A stretch of 64,000 bases of DNA from Pseudoxanthomonas sp. CF125 (GTDB lineage Bacteria > Pseudomonadota > Gammaproteobacteria > Xanthomonadales > Xanthomonadaceae): NCBI RefSeq assembly GCF_900104085.1, contig NZ_FNLD01000002.1:496001-560000 (forward strand). Reading direction: 5' to 3'. The notes beneath the pieces are model-generated. The model did not search any database, was not told the DNA's origin, and worked only from the letters and a program-made list of their open reading frames with translations. The position numbers and the translations under genes are program-made. Positions 27,754-36,511 of the stretch are shown in pieces (the first letter of the stretch is position 1; every line of letters starts with the position of its first letter).

Positions 27754-28352
27754 TGGCGCTTGCCTCGCGCGGCGCGACCGCATTGTTGCTTGCGGTCGCA
27801 ATGGCGGCTTGTTCGCCGAAGCAGGAGCAGGAGCCGAAGGCGGAACCCAATCCGCCTTCGGCGAAAGCCAACACGTCGGCCAAGCCGGATACGTCCCGGC
27901 CTGTCGCCTCGGGCAACACGCCCACCGCTGCGGATATCGCGGCGGTGGCTGCCTTGAACGCGACGTTCGATCCCAAACGGGACCCGGCCAGCGATCTGGA
28001 AATGGCCAAGGTCGAAGCGCAGCGCGGCGGCAAGCGCATCCTGTTGGACGTCGGCGGCGAGTGGTGCAGCTGGTGCCATATCCTGGACAAGCTGGTCGAG
28101 GAAGACGGCGAGATCCGCAGTTTCCGCGACGCGAACTTCGTGTGGATGAAGGTCAACTACAGCGAAGAGAACGAGAACAAGGCGTTCCTGTCCGCGTATC
28201 CCGAAATCAAGGGCTATCCGCACCTGTTCGTACTGGACGCCGACGGCAATCTGCTGCATTCCCAGTTCACCGGCGACCTGGAAAAGGGCAAAGGCTACGA
28301 CCGCAAAAAGTTCTTCGCCTTCCTCAAGGACTGGGCGCCGGCCGCGAAGTAA
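27753..28352 (+). CDS. Thioredoxin-fold lipoprotein
   Basis: A 199-residue envelope protein. The signal sequence ends MAACSPK with lipobox Cys20. A Pro/Lys/Ala-rich linker follows to about 65, then a thioredoxin-like domain with GEWCSWCH (C-S-W-C active site, about residues 102-109) and cis-Pro region KGYPHLFVLD. The first part of the motif, LLDVGGEWCSWC, is typical of the DUF255/thioredoxin_7 group. It probably reduces or isomerises disulfides in the periplasm. It is coupled by a TAATG overlap to the peptide transporter, a link whose meaning is unclear. Confidence 0.85.
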   Translation: MALASRGATALLLAVAMAACSPKQEQEPKAEPNPPSAKANTSAKPDTSRPVASGNTPTAADIAAVAALNATFDPKRDPASDLEMAKVEAQRGGKRILLDVGGEWCSWCHILDKLVEEDGEIRSFRDANFVWMKVNYSEENENKAFLSAYPEIKGYPHLFVLDADGNLLHSQFTGDLEKGKGYDRKKFFAFLKDWAPAAK

Positions 28353-28374
28353 TTACCTGAAAGGAATTGCATCT

Positions 28375-28465
28375 GTAGGAGCTGCGTAAGCTGCGACGCC
28401 GTACGGGTTGTGGTTATCGCATCGCACCCACCGGTCGACCAGGTCGCAGCTTACGCAGCTCCTAC
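28375..28465. repeat. REP doublet, GTAGGAGCTGCGTAAGC class
   Basis: GTAGGAGCTGCGTAAGCTGC at 28375 pairs with an inverted GCTTACGCAGCTCCTAC ending at 28465. It is the same class as the right arm of the element after phoQ. Confidence 0.9.
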
Positions 28466-28482
28466 AGACGCGCCTCGCGCCT

Positions 28483-28974
28483 CTATTTCTCCTGGATGTT
28501 GCCCACGCCTGCAGCCAGCTTGATTATCAGCGCATCCAGTTGCGCGCGTTCGTTCTCGTCCAGCCCCGCCAGCAGGCGGCGCTCGCATTCCAGCGCCATC
28601 GGCGCCACTTCGTCGTAGACCGTGTAGCCCACCGGTGAAAGTTCCAGCACCGAACGGCGGCGGTCGTCGCCGTGGGTGTCGCGCTGCACCAGCCCGCGCT
28701 CCAGCAAGCGGGCCAGGGCCCGGCTGACGGCGACCTTGTCCATGGCCGTGCGCTCGGCCACTTCGCCGGCGGACAGCTCCGGGTAGCGTCCCAGCACCGC
28801 CATGATCCGCCACTCGGTGACCGCCAGGCCGAAGCGCTGGCCGTACAGGCCGGAAATGGTCTGGCTGATGCGATTGGACAGGATGCTCAGCCTATAGGGC
28901 AGGAAATGCTCAAGTTCCAGGACGGCATGCTCCTGGTGGGCGGCGTTGGAGGAAGCAGGGCTAGGGTCGTTCAT
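28483..28974 (-). CDS. MarR-family regulator, likely repressor of hppD
   Basis: A 163-residue winged-helix regulator. The DNA-binding region is at about 65-125 (EWRIMAVLGRYPELSAGEVAERT, then DKVAVSRALARLLERGLV), followed by the wing with RRRSVLELSPVG. I use the ATG at 28974, behind AAGGAA; an upstream in-frame ATG at 29022 lies inside the divergent promoter. It is divergent from hppD with a 97-base gap containing a perfect 14-bp palindrome between the -35 and -10 boxes. Such regulators commonly respond to an aromatic intermediate; 4-hydroxyphenylpyruvate or homogentisate would fit but is unproven. Confidence 0.88.
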   Translation of the reverse strand: MNDPSPASSNAAHQEHAVLELEHFLPYRLSILSNRISQTISGLYGQRFGLAVTEWRIMAVLGRYPELSAGEVAERTAMDKVAVSRALARLLERGLVQRDTHGDDRRRSVLELSPVGYTVYDEVAPMALECERRLLAGLDENERAQLDALIIKLAAGVGNIQEK

Positions 28975-29006
28975 GAAGCTTTCCTTGGGTAATGGTGCAT
29001 TGCCGC

Positions 29007-29035
29007 TTGCAATTGGTTTCATATGAAACTATAAA
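29007..29035 (+). promoter_or_regulatory. hppD promoter with palindromic operator in the spacer
   Basis: TTGCAA (29007-29012) and TATAAA (29030-29035) are 17 bases apart. The spacer contains the perfect 14-bp palindrome GTTTCATATGAAAC (29016-29029), placed so that a bound MarR dimer would block RNA polymerase. The hppD ATG is 36 bases after the -10 box. Confidence 0.75.
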
Positions 29036-29071
29036 GTTCGCTTCCCGGAACAAACCTGCGAGGTACGGACC

Positions 29072-30163
29072 ATGAGCGCACAGCCCAATCTTGGCATGCA
29101 GGTCACCACGTTCGAAAACCCCATGGGTATCGACGGCTTCGAATTCGTCGAATTCGCCGCCCCCCAGGGCCAGGGCGAGCTGCTGCACGACTATTTCCGC
29201 AAGCTGGGATTCACCGCGGTGATGCACCACAAGACCCGGCCCATCACGCTTTACCGCCAGGGCGGGGTCAATTTCCTGGTCAACGAAGACCCCGACTCCT
29301 TCGCCGCCGATTTCGCGCAGGCCCACGGCCCCAGCGCCTGCGGTTTCGCCATCCGCTTCCGCAAGCCGGGCGCCGAAGTGCTGGCCACGGTGCTGGGCAA
29401 CGGCGGCGAAGCGATCGAGCACAAGGCCGACAGCAAGGCGGTCGATGCGCCGGTGGTCAAGGGCATCGGCGACTGCATGCTGTATCTGGTGGACCGCTAC
29501 GGCGACAAGGGTTCGATGTACGAGGACTACCTGCCGGTGCAGGGCGCCGAGCAGAATCCGAAAGGCTTCGGCCTGACCTTCATCGACCACCTGACCCACA
29601 ACCTGTACTTCGGCAACATGCAGAAGTGGTCGGACTATTACGAACGCCTGTTCAACTTCCGCGAGATCCGCTACTTCGACATCAAGGGCGCCAAGACCGG
29701 CCTGGTGTCCAAGGCGATGACGGCGCCGGACGGCGTGGTGCGCATTCCGCTCAACGAATCCAGCGACCCGAAGTCGCAGATCAACGAATACCTGGACGCC
29801 TACCACGGCGAGGGCATCCAGCACATCGCCTGCTTCACCGACGATATCTATACGACCGTGGAAGCGATGCGCGCACAGGGCGTGGAATTCCTGGATACGC
29901 CGGACACTTACTTCGACGTGATCGACCAGCGCGTTCCCAATCATGGCGAGGACGTGCCGCGCCTGGCCAGGAACAAGATCCTGATCGACGCCGACCTGGA
30001 GACCCATCAGCGCAAGCTGCTGCAGATATTCACCCAGAATGCGATTGGCCCGATTTTCTTCGAGATCATCCAGCGCAAGGGCAACGAGGGTTTCGGCGAA
30101 GGCAATTTCCAGGCGCTGTTCGAGAGCATCGAGCGGGATCAGATGAAGCGCGGTTTTCTCTGA
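29072..30163 (+). CDS. hppD: 4-hydroxyphenylpyruvate dioxygenase
   Basis: A 363-residue non-haem iron dioxygenase converting 4-hydroxyphenylpyruvate to homogentisate, the second step of tyrosine degradation. Two VOC halves are visible. The iron ligands lie in IDHLTHNLYFGNM (His), GIQHIACFTDDI (His) and GPIFFEIIQRK (Glu). The C-terminal GFGEGNFQALFESIERDQ is characteristic of the family. Transcription probably starts at the promoter around 29035 under the divergent MarR regulator. The downstream partner hmgA is separated by an inserted DUF559 cassette. Confidence 0.96.
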   Translation: MSAQPNLGMQVTTFENPMGIDGFEFVEFAAPQGQGELLHDYFRKLGFTAVMHHKTRPITLYRQGGVNFLVNEDPDSFAADFAQAHGPSACGFAIRFRKPGAEVLATVLGNGGEAIEHKADSKAVDAPVVKGIGDCMLYLVDRYGDKGSMYEDYLPVQGAEQNPKGFGLTFIDHLTHNLYFGNMQKWSDYYERLFNFREIRYFDIKGAKTGLVSKAMTAPDGVVRIPLNESSDPKSQINEYLDAYHGEGIQHIACFTDDIYTTVEAMRAQGVEFLDTPDTYFDVIDQRVPNHGEDVPRLARNKILIDADLETHQRKLLQIFTQNAIGPIFFEIIQRKGNEGFGEGNFQALFESIERDQMKRGFL

Positions 30164-30172
30164 CGCCAGATA

Positions 30173-30216
30173 GAGCCCCTCTCCCATTGGGAGAGGGGTT
30201 GGGGTGAGGGTACGGT
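30173..30216. repeat. Left 44-bp inverted repeat of the DUF559 cassette
   Basis: The 44-base unit contains CCCCTCTCCC-AT-TGGGAGAGGGG, itself a hairpin, and a G-rich tail TTGGGGTGAGGGTACGGT. It is inverted at 30570-30613 with one mismatch. Confidence 0.9.
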
Positions 30217-30222
30217 GGAGCC

Positions 30223-30645
30223 ATGAAACTCAAACCACCACTGCCAACCACCACGCTCGAAAACTCCCGTCGTTTACGCCGAGAAATGACAGACGCGGAG
30301 CGCAAGTTGTGGAGATTTCTCCGGGCAGGCCAATTGGGCGGCCTCAAGTTCCGCCGCCAGCATCCGATCCCGCCCTACATTGCAGACTTCTGCTGTATCG
30401 CAAAAAAGCTCATCGTTGAATTGGACGGATCGCAACACACGAACTCAGGCGATGCCTTCAGAACCCGTGCGCTTCGGTTTCAGGGTTGGCAAATCATCCG
30501 CTTCTGGGACCATGATGTATTGCTGGCAACAGAAGCGGTAGCCGAAGCCATCTGGAACATAGCGTGTAAACCGTACCCTCACCCCAACCCCTCTCCCGAT
30601 GGGAGAGGGGCTCAAGCGCAAACCGAGCCCGATCATGAGCAATGA
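30223..30645 (+). CDS. DUF559 (Vsr-like endonuclease fold) protein
   Basis: A 140-residue DUF559 protein related to very-short-patch-repair-type nucleases. Key segments are [33 protein letters not shown], the catalytic-type strand [10 protein letters not shown] (Asp and the nearby Glu/His) and [10 protein letters not shown]. The reading frame continues through the right inverted repeat, so the C-terminus is repeat-coded ([15 protein letters not shown]), and stops 11 bases inside hmgA. It lies entirely within a 441-bp cassette with inverted ends. The biological role of DUF559 proteins is unknown; a mobility or DNA-processing role is inferred. Confidence 0.88.
   Translation: MKLKPPLPTTTLENSRRLRREMTDAERKLWRFLRAGQLGGLKFRRQHPIPPYIADFCCIAKKLIVELDGSQHTNSGDAFRTRALRFQGWQIIRFWDHDVLLATEAVAEAIWNIACKPYPHPNPSPDGRGAQAQTEPDHEQ
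30570..30613. repeat. Right 44-bp inverted repeat of the DUF559 cassette
   Basis: The reverse complement of 30173-30216 with a single difference in the hairpin loop (ATT versus ATC). It codes for the last residues of the DUF559 protein and ends 21 bases before the hmgA start. Confidence 0.9.
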
Positions 30646-31933
30646 CAAGTACCAATCCGGCTTCGCCAACCATTTCGCCACTGAAGCGATTGAAGGCACG
30701 CTGCCGATCGGCCGCAACTCGCCCCAGCGCGTGGCGCACGGCCTGTACGCCGAACAGCTCTCCGGCACCGCCTTCACCGCGCCGCGCGCGGAGAATCACC
30801 GCAGCTGGTTGTACCGCATCCGCCCGGCGGCGATGCACGGCACCTTCGCGCCGTTCGTGCAGGCCGGCTTCCATAACGACTTCGAATCCGGACCGGTGTC
30901 GCCCGATCAGTTGCGCTGGTCTCCGCTGCCTTTGCCGGAAACGCCGAAGGATTTCGTGGAAGGCCTGTTCACCATGGCTGGTAACGGTTCGGCGGTTGCG
31001 CAGCACGGGGTAGGTATCCATCTGTACGCTGCCAACCGCTCCATGCAAGGCCGCTACTTCTACGATGCGGACGGCGAACTATTGATCGTGCCGCAGCAGG
31101 GCGCGCTGCGCATCGCCACCGAGCTGGGCCTGGTCGAAGTGGAGCCGCAGCAGATTGCGGTGATACCGCGCGGCGTGCGTTTCAGCGTGGAGCTTCCGGA
31201 GGGCGCCTCGCGCGGCTACGTGTGCGAGAACTTCGGCGCGATGCTGCGGCTTCCGGATCTGGGCCCCATCGGTGCGAATGGTCTTGCCAATCCACGCGAT
31301 TTCGAGACGCCTGTGGCCGCCTATGAAGATATGGAAGGCGAGTTCGAACTGATCGCCAAGTTCCAGGGCCATCTGTGGCGTGCCGATATCGGCCACTCGC
31401 CGCTGGACGTGGTGGGCTGGCACGGCAACTACGCGCCTTACCGCTATGACCTGCGGCGCTTCAACGCGATAGGTTCGATCAGCTTCGATCATCCCGATCC
31501 CTCTATCTTCACGATGCTCACTTCGCCCAGCGACACGGCGGGAACGGCGAACCTGGATTTCGTGATCTTCCCGCCGCGCTGGCTGGTGGCGCAGGACACC
31601 TTCCGTCCGCCGTGGTTCCATCGCAACGTCGCCAGCGAGTTCATGGGCCTGGTGCACGGCGCTTACGACGCCAAGGCGGAGGGCTTTTCGCCCGGTGGCG
31701 CTTCGCTGCACAACTGCATGAGCGGGCATGGGCCGGACGCGGCCACGTTCGAGAAAGCCAGCACTGCGGATCTGTCGAAACCCGATGTCGTCGCCGACAC
31801 CATGGCTTTCATGTTCGAAACGCGGGCGGTGATACGGCCGACGCATCAGGCCATCCAGGCGCCACATCGGCAGCGCGACTACCAGGACTGCTGGGCGGGG
31901 CTGCGGAAGCGTTTCATCGCGCCGACCGGATGA
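30635..31933 (+). CDS. hmgA: Homogentisate 1,2-dioxygenase
   Basis: A 432-residue cupin-type iron dioxygenase opening the homogentisate ring to maleylacetoacetate. Markers are [46 protein letters not shown] (iron His and Glu) and [10 protein letters not shown] (second His). The start at 30635 (MSNDKYQSG) matches the family; an upstream frame opening is repeat sequence. The start lies inside the last codons of the DUF559 gene, so translation may now be coupled to that insert rather than to hppD. Confidence 0.96.
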   Translation: MSNDKYQSGFANHFATEAIEGTLPIGRNSPQRVAHGLYAEQLSGTAFTAPRAENHRSWLYRIRPAAMHGTFAPFVQAGFHNDFESGPVSPDQLRWSPLPLPETPKDFVEGLFTMAGNGSAVAQHGVGIHLYAANRSMQGRYFYDADGELLIVPQQGALRIATELGLVEVEPQQIAVIPRGVRFSVELPEGASRGYVCENFGAMLRLPDLGPIGANGLANPRDFETPVAAYEDMEGEFELIAKFQGHLWRADIGHSPLDVVGWHGNYAPYRYDLRRFNAIGSISFDHPDPSIFTMLTSPSDTAGTANLDFVIFPPRWLVAQDTFRPPWFHRNVASEFMGLVHGAYDAKAEGFSPGGASLHNCMSGHGPDAATFEKASTADLSKPDVVADTMAFMFETRAVIRPTHQAIQAPHRQRDYQDCWAGLRKRFIAPTG

Positions 31934-31946
31934 CCGGGTGGCGCAT

Positions 31947-32516
31947 TCAGAGGCTGATGGATTGGGGTGTGGCCAGGTTCAGTTTTTCCAGCGCAGGCAG
32001 ATAGTCCTCGGGCAGCACTTCGGCCAGTCGCTCGCGTACGCGCTGCACCATCGAAGCATTGGTGGTGCGTTGCAGGCAGTGCAGCGAAGCGAGCAGATGG
32101 GCCACGGTCGCGTCGGGGTCTTGGCTGGCGCGCAACTGCGCGTGATGGGCGGCCGCCGATTCATGGCGTTGCAGTTCCAGCATGCCCAGCATGTAGAACT
32201 TGGCTCCGACCAGCGAGCGGCGCGCGCCGGTGGCCGTTTCCCGCTGCGCCGCAGGCGGTGGCGATAGAGCAGGGGCAGCAGCCGGGGCCGGAGTTGGAGC
32301 CGGAAGGGTTTTCCTGATGGACGCATCGGTGGCCAGATAGCCGGTTTCGTGCAGGCGGCCTATCAGCGCGGGAGCGTCCGGCCCCAGCAGCACCGTAAGC
32401 TCTTCCAGGTTGCGGCGGCCATCGCAAAGTATCAATGCGCGCCGTTCGCGCATGCTCAGCGGCCCTGCGTGCGATTGCAATGCGAGGCGTGCCTGTTCGG
32501 TCTTGAGTGGCAACAT
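31947..32516 (-). CDS. Conserved protein of unknown function
   Basis: A 189-residue protein starting at the ATG at 32516 (MLPLKTEQARLALQ); a TTG at 32564 is possible but less likely. The first 70 residues look like a winged-helix or PilZ-adjacent type module (SMRERRALILCDGRRNLEELTVLLG, then LIGRLHETGYLA). An Ala/Pro-rich linker follows, then a helical C-terminal domain (AKFYMLGMLELQRHESAAAHH). Possibly a regulator; no family named. Convergent with hmgA, 13 bases apart. Confidence 0.75.
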   Translation of the reverse strand: MLPLKTEQARLALQSHAGPLSMRERRALILCDGRRNLEELTVLLGPDAPALIGRLHETGYLATDASIRKTLPAPTPAPAAAPALSPPPAAQRETATGARRSLVGAKFYMLGMLELQRHESAAAHHAQLRASQDPDATVAHLLASLHCLQRTTNASMVQRVRERLAEVLPEDYLPALEKLNLATPQSISL

Positions 32517-32653
32517 ACGGCGCACATGAGCGTAATGGACCGCGGGCAGGCTACGTGGCGGCAATTAAGGGCGTATGACAGCAGGCTGCGCTTTGCAACC
32601 GTTTAACGTGCGGGTGTTAGCGTGCTGTCCTCATCCAGAACAGGAGTTCCGCC

Positions 32654-33283
32654 ATGCGCCATTCGTTCGCCCCGTGGGTGCTGGTTGCCGCCGCCTTGTC
32701 GCTGACCGGTTGCAAACCAGAGGCGCCCGCGCCCGACGCCGCCTCTCCCGCTGCTGAAGCGCCCGCCGCGGACGCCGAGGCCAGCGTTCCGGAAACGGCG
32801 GCTCCGGCAATACCGGAGACGGCGCCGCCCAGCGACACCCAGGCCAGCTTTGCCGGCTACGGGGACATGAAGCTCGGCAGCACCGTCGACGAAGCCAAGG
32901 CCGCTTGGGGCGGCGAACTCAATGGCAAGCCCAGCGAAGGCAGCACCTGCTACTACCTGACCCCGAAGTGGGTGAAGAAGGCCTCCGATTTCGCCTTCAT
33001 GGCCGAAGACGGCAAGTTCGTGCGCTACGACGTGGGTACCGACAAGGAGGCGGCACCGGGTGGCGGCAAGGTCGGCATGACCGTCAACGAACTGCAGAAG
33101 CTCTATGGCAACGCGCTGCAATCCAGTCCGCATAAATATGTGGAAGGCGGCCAGTATCTCTCCATCGCCGCCAGCGGCGTGGCGCCCAGCAAGCTGGTGT
33201 TCGAAACCGATGCGGCCGGCAAGGTCTCCGCATGGCGCGTAGGCCTGTCGCCGCAGGTCGATTACGTGGAAGGTTGCTCCTGA
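32654..33283 (+). CDS. Predicted lipoprotein
   Basis: A 209-residue envelope protein. The signal ends LSLTGCKPE (Cys20). An Ala/Pro/Glu-rich linker covers about 22-65, then a compact domain (ASFAGYGDMKLGSTVDEAKAAWGGELN, with GGGKVGMTVNELQKLYG later) with the small repeated pattern G-x-T-V-x-E. Such repeats occur in a lectin-like or LPP20-related fold, but I cannot name the family with certainty. Single gene, followed by a REP doublet. Confidence 0.78.
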   Translation: MRHSFAPWVLVAAALSLTGCKPEAPAPDAASPAAEAPAADAEASVPETAAPAIPETAPPSDTQASFAGYGDMKLGSTVDEAKAAWGGELNGKPSEGSTCYYLTPKWVKKASDFAFMAEDGKFVRYDVGTDKEAAPGGGKVGMTVNELQKLYGNALQSSPHKYVEGGQYLSIAASGVAPSKLVFETDAAGKVSAWRVGLSPQVDYVEGCS

Positions 33284-33303
33284 GCCAGGATCGCCCACTG
33301 GCC

Positions 33304-33364
33304 GTGGGAGCGGCGTCTCGCCGCGAGCGTTAAGCAAGGGCTCGCGGCGAGACGCCGCTCCCAC
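33304..33364. repeat. REP doublet, GTGG type
   Basis: GTGGGAGCGGCGTCTCGCCG at 33304 has an inverted partner ending GACGCCGCTCCCAC at 33364. Confidence 0.9.
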
Positions 33365-33430
33365 GACAACGCGGCGCGCTTGCGCATAGACTGGGCCCTG
33401 GAATCGGGACAACGGTAGGGGAGAGCGGCG

Positions 33431-34384
33431 ATGGCTGAAGCCTGGGGTTTTTTCGCATTGGGTCTGGTGCTGCTGGCGCTGGGAGGCGATTCCATCGTCA
33501 AGGGCGCTTCGGGCCTGGCGCAGAAGTTCGGCGCTTCGCCCTTCGTCGCCGGCCTGTTGCTGGTCGCGTTCGGCACTTCGCTACCGGAATTGTTCGTCAA
33601 CGCACGCGCTTATGTAGTGGGCGCGCAGGATCTGGCGCTGGGCAACGCGGTGGGCAGCAATATCGTCAACGTCGGCCTGACCCTGGGTCTGGCCGCCATC
33701 TTCGCGCCGTTGCTGGTGCGCATGCGCCTGCTGTCGCCGCTGCTGGTGTTGCTGACGGTAGCCAGCGTGGCTTTGATCGTGTTCGGGTTGGATGGCGTCA
33801 TCACCCGCATCGAAGGCATCGTGCTGTTGCTGGGTTTCGTCGCTGCGCTGGCGTTCATGCTGGCGCGCAGCGGACGCGAGCAGGTGGAAGTGCGCGAGAG
33901 CATCGCGGCCTACGCCGCCACCCGCAGCGTGCTGTGGATGAACCTGCTGCGCTTCGCGATCGCGGTGGCGTTGCTGTATTTCGGCGCCAAGTTCGTGGTG
34001 CAGGGCGCGCCGGTGATCGGCGCCGGCTGGGGTTGGTCGCCGTTGCTGGTGGGCCTGTTGCCGGTGGCCATCGGCACCGCGCTGCCGGAAGTCGCCGCCG
34101 CCATCGCTGCCGCGCGGCGCGGGCAGGGCGACATGGTGGTGGGCCATGTGATCGGTTCCAGCCTGTTCAATCTGCTAGTGGTGGTGGGCGGCATGGCCGC
34201 ACTGCGTCCGCTGCCGCTGCCCGAGTCCTTCGTGAAACTGGAACTGCCCGCGGCCATCGCTTTCGTGCTGGTGCTGTACCCCATGCTGCGCGGCGATCTG
34301 CGCATCAGCAAGACCGAGGGCGCGATCCTGTTCGTGGCGTTCCTGGGCTGGGTTGCGCTGGAACTGTTCCTGATCGCGAACTGA
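33431..34384 (+). CDS. Calcium/sodium (CaCA) antiporter, YrbG type
   Basis: A 317-residue membrane protein of the K+-dependent Na+/Ca2+ exchanger-related family. The two inverted alpha repeats are seen as FVAGLLLVAFGTSLPELFVN (about 37-56) and VGLLPVAIGTALPEVAAA (about 200-220); the acidic residues in G-T-S/A-L-P-E are the cation ligands. About ten membrane helices, no signal peptide. Exports calcium or another cation in exchange for sodium or protons. It has no linked regulator. Confidence 0.9.
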   Translation: MAEAWGFFALGLVLLALGGDSIVKGASGLAQKFGASPFVAGLLLVAFGTSLPELFVNARAYVVGAQDLALGNAVGSNIVNVGLTLGLAAIFAPLLVRMRLLSPLLVLLTVASVALIVFGLDGVITRIEGIVLLLGFVAALAFMLARSGREQVEVRESIAAYAATRSVLWMNLLRFAIAVALLYFGAKFVVQGAPVIGAGWGWSPLLVGLLPVAIGTALPEVAAAIAAARRGQGDMVVGHVIGSSLFNLLVVVGGMAALRPLPLPESFVKLELPAAIAFVLVLYPMLRGDLRISKTEGAILFVAFLGWVALELFLIAN

Positions 34385-34418
34385 GAGCGGCCTGCGGCCC
34401 GGTCGATATACTGGACGC

Positions 34419-35621
34419 ATGAGCCGAATCAATCCCGTTACCCGCGGCATCGCATTGCTGCGCGATTTCTTCCGCCTGCAAGCCGCCGCCGGCATCGTGC
34501 TGATGGCCGCCGCCGCATTGGCGATGATCGTGGCCAACTCGCCGTGGCAGGGCGCGTACGAAGCGTTCCGGCACTTGCCGATCGGTTTCAGCGTCGGCGG
34601 TTTCAGCCTGGTGAAAGGCGCCGAGCACTGGATCAACGACGGGCTGATGGCGGTGTTCTTCCTGCTGGTGGCGCTGGAAATAAAACGCGAGACCCTAAGC
34701 GGCCAGCTCTCCAGCCGCGAACAGATGCTGCTGCCGGTGCTGTGCGCGATCGGCGGCGTGGCGGTGCCGGCGGTCCTGTACTGGGCCATGAACCAAGGCG
34801 ATCCCGTCGCGCTGCGCGGCTGGGCGATTCCTACTGCCACCGACATCGCTTTCGCGCTCGGCATCCTGGCGTTGCTGGGCTCGCGCGTGCCGTTGGGAAT
34901 GAAGCTGCTGCTTTCCACGATCGCGGTGGTCGATGATCTGGTCGCCATCCTGATCATCGCCATCTTCTACACCCACGATCTGGCCGCGCACCAACTGGCG
35001 TGGGCCGGGGCGGGAGTCGGTTTGATGCTGCTGCTCAACTGGCGAGGAGTGACGCGTCTGTGGCCGTATCTGTTGCTCGGCGCGGTGGTCTGGTACTTCG
35101 TGCTGAAGTCGGGCGTGCATGCCACATTGGCCGGCGTGGTGACTGGTCTGCTGATTCCGCTGCGCGGCAGGGCCGATGATGCACCTTCGCCGCTGGAGTC
35201 GCTGGAGCACACCTTGCATCCCTGGGTGGCGTACCTGGTGCTGCCGCTGTTCGCCTTCACCAATGCCGGCCTCGTCCTGGGCGGCTTGCAGATAAGCGAC
35301 CTGTTGGCGTCGGTGCCGCTGGGAATCGTGCTGGGCCTGGTGCTGGGCAAGCCGGTCGGCATCGTCGCCATTGCGCTGATCGCGCGTGCCACCGGCATCG
35401 CGCGTTTTCCCGAGGGCATGGACTTCAAGGCGATGGTCGGCCTGGGCATGCTCTGCGGCGTGGGCTTCACCATGAGCTTGTTCATTTCCAATCTGGCCTT
35501 CGTCAGTATCGGCGATCATTTCGGGGAGGCTTCGGTGCTGGGCGTTTTGTGCGCGTCGGTGATCTCCGCGCTGACCGGCTGGGTCTGGCTGCGTTTCACA
35601 TTGAAACCCGGCAAGGATTGA
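34419..35621 (+). CDS. nhaA: Na+/H+ antiporter NhaA
   Basis: A 400-residue secondary transporter exchanging protons for sodium and controlling cytoplasmic pH. The family patterns ATDIAFALGILALLGSRVP and VVDDLVAILIIAIFYT (with the cation-binding Asp pair) are present. Twelve helices are expected. The stop is immediately followed by the ATG of the NAD-binding protein, so the two are likely co-transcribed, probably with the CaCA antiporter upstream (34-base gap). Confidence 0.95.
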   Translation: MSRINPVTRGIALLRDFFRLQAAAGIVLMAAAALAMIVANSPWQGAYEAFRHLPIGFSVGGFSLVKGAEHWINDGLMAVFFLLVALEIKRETLSGQLSSREQMLLPVLCAIGGVAVPAVLYWAMNQGDPVALRGWAIPTATDIAFALGILALLGSRVPLGMKLLLSTIAVVDDLVAILIIAIFYTHDLAAHQLAWAGAGVGLMLLLNWRGVTRLWPYLLLGAVVWYFVLKSGVHATLAGVVTGLLIPLRGRADDAPSPLESLEHTLHPWVAYLVLPLFAFTNAGLVLGGLQISDLLASVPLGIVLGLVLGKPVGIVAIALIARATGIARFPEGMDFKAMVGLGMLCGVGFTMSLFISNLAFVSIGDHFGEASVLGVLCASVISALTGWVWLRFTLKPGKD

Positions 35622-36479
35622 ATGCGCAGCGCGCTGGTTTTCGGCGGCAGTGGGCAGATCGGCGTGCCGGTGATCGAACGATTGCTGGCCAATGATTGGC
35701 ATGTCACGGCCGTATCGCGCGCGCCGCAGGTTGATAGTGCGGAACTGGAGTGGCTGCGCGGCGATCTGCAGCAGGTGGAAGGGCTGCCGCAACAGGTCGA
35801 CGCGATTTTCAGCCTGGGACCCTTGGATCATTTCTCGCGCTGGTATTCGAACACCACGTTGATCGCTGCTCGTGTGATCGCCTTCGGCTCGACCAGTCTT
35901 GAAACCAAGCAGGAATCGGAAGACCTGCCCGAGCGCGATGTCGCCGTCAGACTGGGCGATGCGGAAGCCCGCATTTTCGAGGTCGCCCGGCAACGCCAGG
36001 CCGGCGCGACGGTGCTGCGCCCGACCTTGGTCTATGGAGCCGGCCGGGACAAAACCCTTACCCGGATCGCATCGCTGGCGCGCCGCACCGGTTTCTTCGT
36101 GTTGCCGGGCAACGCCAATGGGCTACGGCAGCCGGTGCACGTGCAGGATCTTGCGGACGCGGCTTTGGCGGCGGTGGAGTCCGCCAATGCGCATGGCCGC
36201 AGTTATGCACTGCCCGGGGGAGAAACGCTGGCTTACGCGGAGATGGTGAAGCGCACCCTGGCCTCGCTACAGCCGCCGGCGAGATTGGTCCGGGTGCCTA
36301 CGCCGTTGTTCAAGGCCGCGTTGGCGGGTGCGCATGCGCTGGGGAAAATGCAGAGCCTGGGCGGCGCGGCGGTGGCGCGGATGCAGCAAGATCTGGTGTT
36401 CGATCTAGGGCCCGCGCAGCGGGATTTCGGTTACGCGCCAAGAGCGTTCCAACCCACCGACGGAATGTTTTCTTTGTAG
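35622..36479 (+). CDS. NAD(P)-binding epimerase/reductase-like protein
   Basis: A 285-residue Rossmann-fold protein of the extended short-chain dehydrogenase group (ALVFGGSGQIGVPVIERLL at 4-22, the glycine-rich nucleotide loop). A catalytic YxxxK is not obvious at the usual place, so it may be an atypical NmrA-like or oxidoreductase relative. It directly follows nhaA. The TAG stop is the end of a GTAG REP head (36476-36479). Confidence 0.8.
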   Translation: MRSALVFGGSGQIGVPVIERLLANDWHVTAVSRAPQVDSAELEWLRGDLQQVEGLPQQVDAIFSLGPLDHFSRWYSNTTLIAARVIAFGSTSLETKQESEDLPERDVAVRLGDAEARIFEVARQRQAGATVLRPTLVYGAGRDKTLTRIASLARRTGFFVLPGNANGLRQPVHVQDLADAALAAVESANAHGRSYALPGGETLAYAEMVKRTLASLQPPARLVRVPTPLFKAALAGAHALGKMQSLGGAAVARMQQDLVFDLGPAQRDFGYAPRAFQPTDGMFSL

Positions 36480-36501
36480 AGCCGAGCAAGTTCGGCTCTA
36501 C
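36476..36501. repeat. Short REP element, GTAGAGCCGAGC class
   Basis: A single 26-base palindrome from GTAG to CTAC, with GTAGAGCCGA at one end and TTCGGCTCTAC at the other. It supplies the stop codon of the NAD-binding protein gene. Confidence 0.9.
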
Positions 36502-36511
36502 AAGGCGTCCT

